Shown: positions 4,617 to 5,672 of the stretch, one piece after another
How the letters are laid out: each line of letters starts with the position of its first letter
Position numbering within the stretch: position 1 is the stretch's first letter
Assembly (NCBI GenBank): GCA_047614505.1
Contig: JBLHGQ010000169.1
Span: forward strand, 1 to 5,672
DNA length: 5,672 bases
From: JABDJL01 sp047614505
GTDB lineage: Bacteria; Pseudomonadota; Gammaproteobacteria; Xanthomonadales; SZUA-36
Direction: 5' to 3'
Made by a program: the position numbers and the translations under genes
Notes under the pieces: model-generated
The model's database searches: none
Told to the model about the DNA's origin: nothing
What the model saw: only the letters and a program-made list of their open reading frames with translations

Positions 4617-5672
4617 TCATTGAAGCGCTTTCAGCTTTTGTGGATTGCCTTTTAATATGGTTTGCAGACCAGGAACATCTGAAGACGGCCGAATGACGGT
4701 AAATGAACCATCGCCATTATCTATGTAGTAATAGCAGCCATCACCTTCGTCTGTGTCACTAAAATCCAAGAAGTTGCAACCGTTTTCACTTATATCCCAA
4801 GTGCCATCAAACTGGTTTTCGTATTCATCAATCCAGTACAAATTTCCGTTCGGTGCCGTGAAGTCATGCCAGCGAACCGGTACACCATCTACCGGATATG
4901 TGCCGGTAGAGGTATTCCCAACCAACAGCTTTCGCAACTGTTTGCCATTTAGGTATTGATGCTCTTCAGGTGTGCCTGCGCTGGTTCCCAGGCCCTGCAA
5001 AAATTCAAACGCATTTTGAGAAACACCCTTTGACTCGACAATGTTTGCAGATTCATTGGTATTTTCAGCTGAATTGGCGGCTGAACGTGCAGCGGCGGAA
5101 GCAGATTGCTGGCCTTCGCTGCCCTCGCTATTTTCACCCATCTGTCCTGAATCATTTGATCCATCCTGTCCTTGTTGTCCTGGCCCAGCACTTTTCTTCC
5201 CGGTGTTTCCTTCACCGGAATCACCCGTCATGGATGCCGCCTGGGCTCTTGCTGAATGTGCATGAATATCGGCTTCGCGCTCATGGTATTCAGATACCAA
5301 TTCGTCCCAGGCTTCGCTTTCCTGGTCTTGTAGCCCCTGGTCTTTTAAAGCTGCTTCACTGGGGTTGTAGGGATACTCAATTTCGACCTGTTCAGGTGAC
5401 CACTGGCCACCTTGCAAAATGACTTCTCTTAATTCGTTGCGAAGATGTTTTTGAGAAGACTCCGGCAGGGCCTGCATCTTTTCCAGCGAAGGCGGTTTTA
5501 CAAATGCTGCGGTGGGGAGTGACCTTTCCCCGGGCTGATCCTTTAGTTCCATAAAGCGCCGATAATTGTCCTCGCTGACCTCGGTTTCGGAGCTGGCAGT
5601 TCCAGATTGCGGTTTTTCTTCCTTGTCAGAATCCGTTTCCTGAGCGAATCCGGGCGCGATCACGATGCTGGT
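4617..5672 (-). CDS. Exported protein with DUF995-like C-terminal domain (5' partial)
   Basis: The frame is open to the right edge. The first visible residues, TSIVIAPGFAQET, look like the end of a signal peptide cleaved after GFA, so the true start is outside the window and the in-frame GTG at 5663 is not it. Numbering from that GTG: an acidic Ser/Thr/Glu stretch (about 9-32), a charged helical region (33-145), a low-complexity linker rich in Gly, Ser, Asn, Gln and Ala (146-212), then a compact domain (about 236-345). The last has YLNGKQLRKLLVGNT, a Trp/Tyr-rich beta section, FDGTWDISENGC, and C-YYYIDNGDGSFTV, ending in KGNPQKL. The G-x-W-x-I, the two Cys (296 and 310) and the closing GNP are the pattern of DUF995 proteins, an exported family of unknown function. 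This match is by eye, so moderate. The stop overlaps a possible ATG of the next gene. The promoter is outside the window. Confidence 0.82.
   Translation of the reverse strand, partial: TSIVIAPGFAQETDSDKEEKPQSGTASSETEVSEDNYRRFMELKDQPGERSLPTAAFVKPPSLEKMQALPESSQKHLRNELREVILQGGQWSPEQVEIEYPYNPSEAALKDQGLQDQESEAWDELVSEYHEREADIHAHSARAQAASMTGDSGEGNTGKKSAGPGQQGQDGSNDSGQMGENSEGSEGQQSASAAARSAANSAENTNESANIVESKGVSQNAFEFLQGLGTSAGTPEEHQYLNGKQLRKLLVGNTSTGTYPVDGVPVRWHDFTAPNGNLYWIDEYENQFDGTWDISENGCNFLDFSDTDEGDGCYYYIDNGDGSFTVIRPSSDVPGLQTILKGNPQKLKALQ

Noticed and set aside
4877..4908. Alternating CCGGTA, TACCGG, CCGGTA at seven-base spacing
   Set aside because: It lies inside the DUF995-like coding region and is short enough to be a codon coincidence; nothing else suggests a binding site.

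Overview
The window looks like accessory chromosome of a proteobacterium, most likely a gammaproteobacterium. The best clue is a near-ideal LexA box of the CTGT-N8-ACAG type. Signal-peptide-bearing envelope proteins, mixed ATG/TTG starts and moderate GC with an AT-rich intergenic patch fit but do not prove this. No RNA gene, CRISPR array or complete insertion sequence was seen.

Left part (1-1988, plus strand): a two-gene operon. The first gene enters from outside the window and encodes a protein with a two-helix membrane hairpin and degenerate MORN-like repeats at its C-terminus. It overlaps, through a TTGA junction, a gene for a small exported, helix-rich protein of unknown family. Both probably act at the cell envelope.

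Centre (2024-3674, minus strand): a DUF222/HNH endonuclease gene of the 13E12-repeat type, broken in two by a miniature inverted-repeat element of about 265 bp at 3039-3303. Removing 266 bp (element plus one target copy) restores a 441-codon reading frame with the expected junction residues. The intact gene had a strong ribosome binding site and a LexA box over its promoter, so it was probably DNA-damage inducible. The insertion separates the HNH nuclease domain from that promoter. The element carries three interleaved perfect inverted repeats instead of one hairpin, and its left end has a possible outward promoter. Two copies of one 18-bp palindrome sit in linker regions of the HNH gene in different reading frames.

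Right part (3742-5672, minus strand): a second operon of two exported proteins. The upstream one runs off the right edge. It has a signal peptide, a low-complexity Gly/Ser/Asn/Gln linker and a C-terminal DUF995-like domain. The downstream one is an unrecognised exported protein of about 248 residues with two possible starts.

The most notable part is the centre: an SOS-type nuclease gene split by a non-autonomous element of unusual architecture. The flanking envelope operons have no visible functional link to it.
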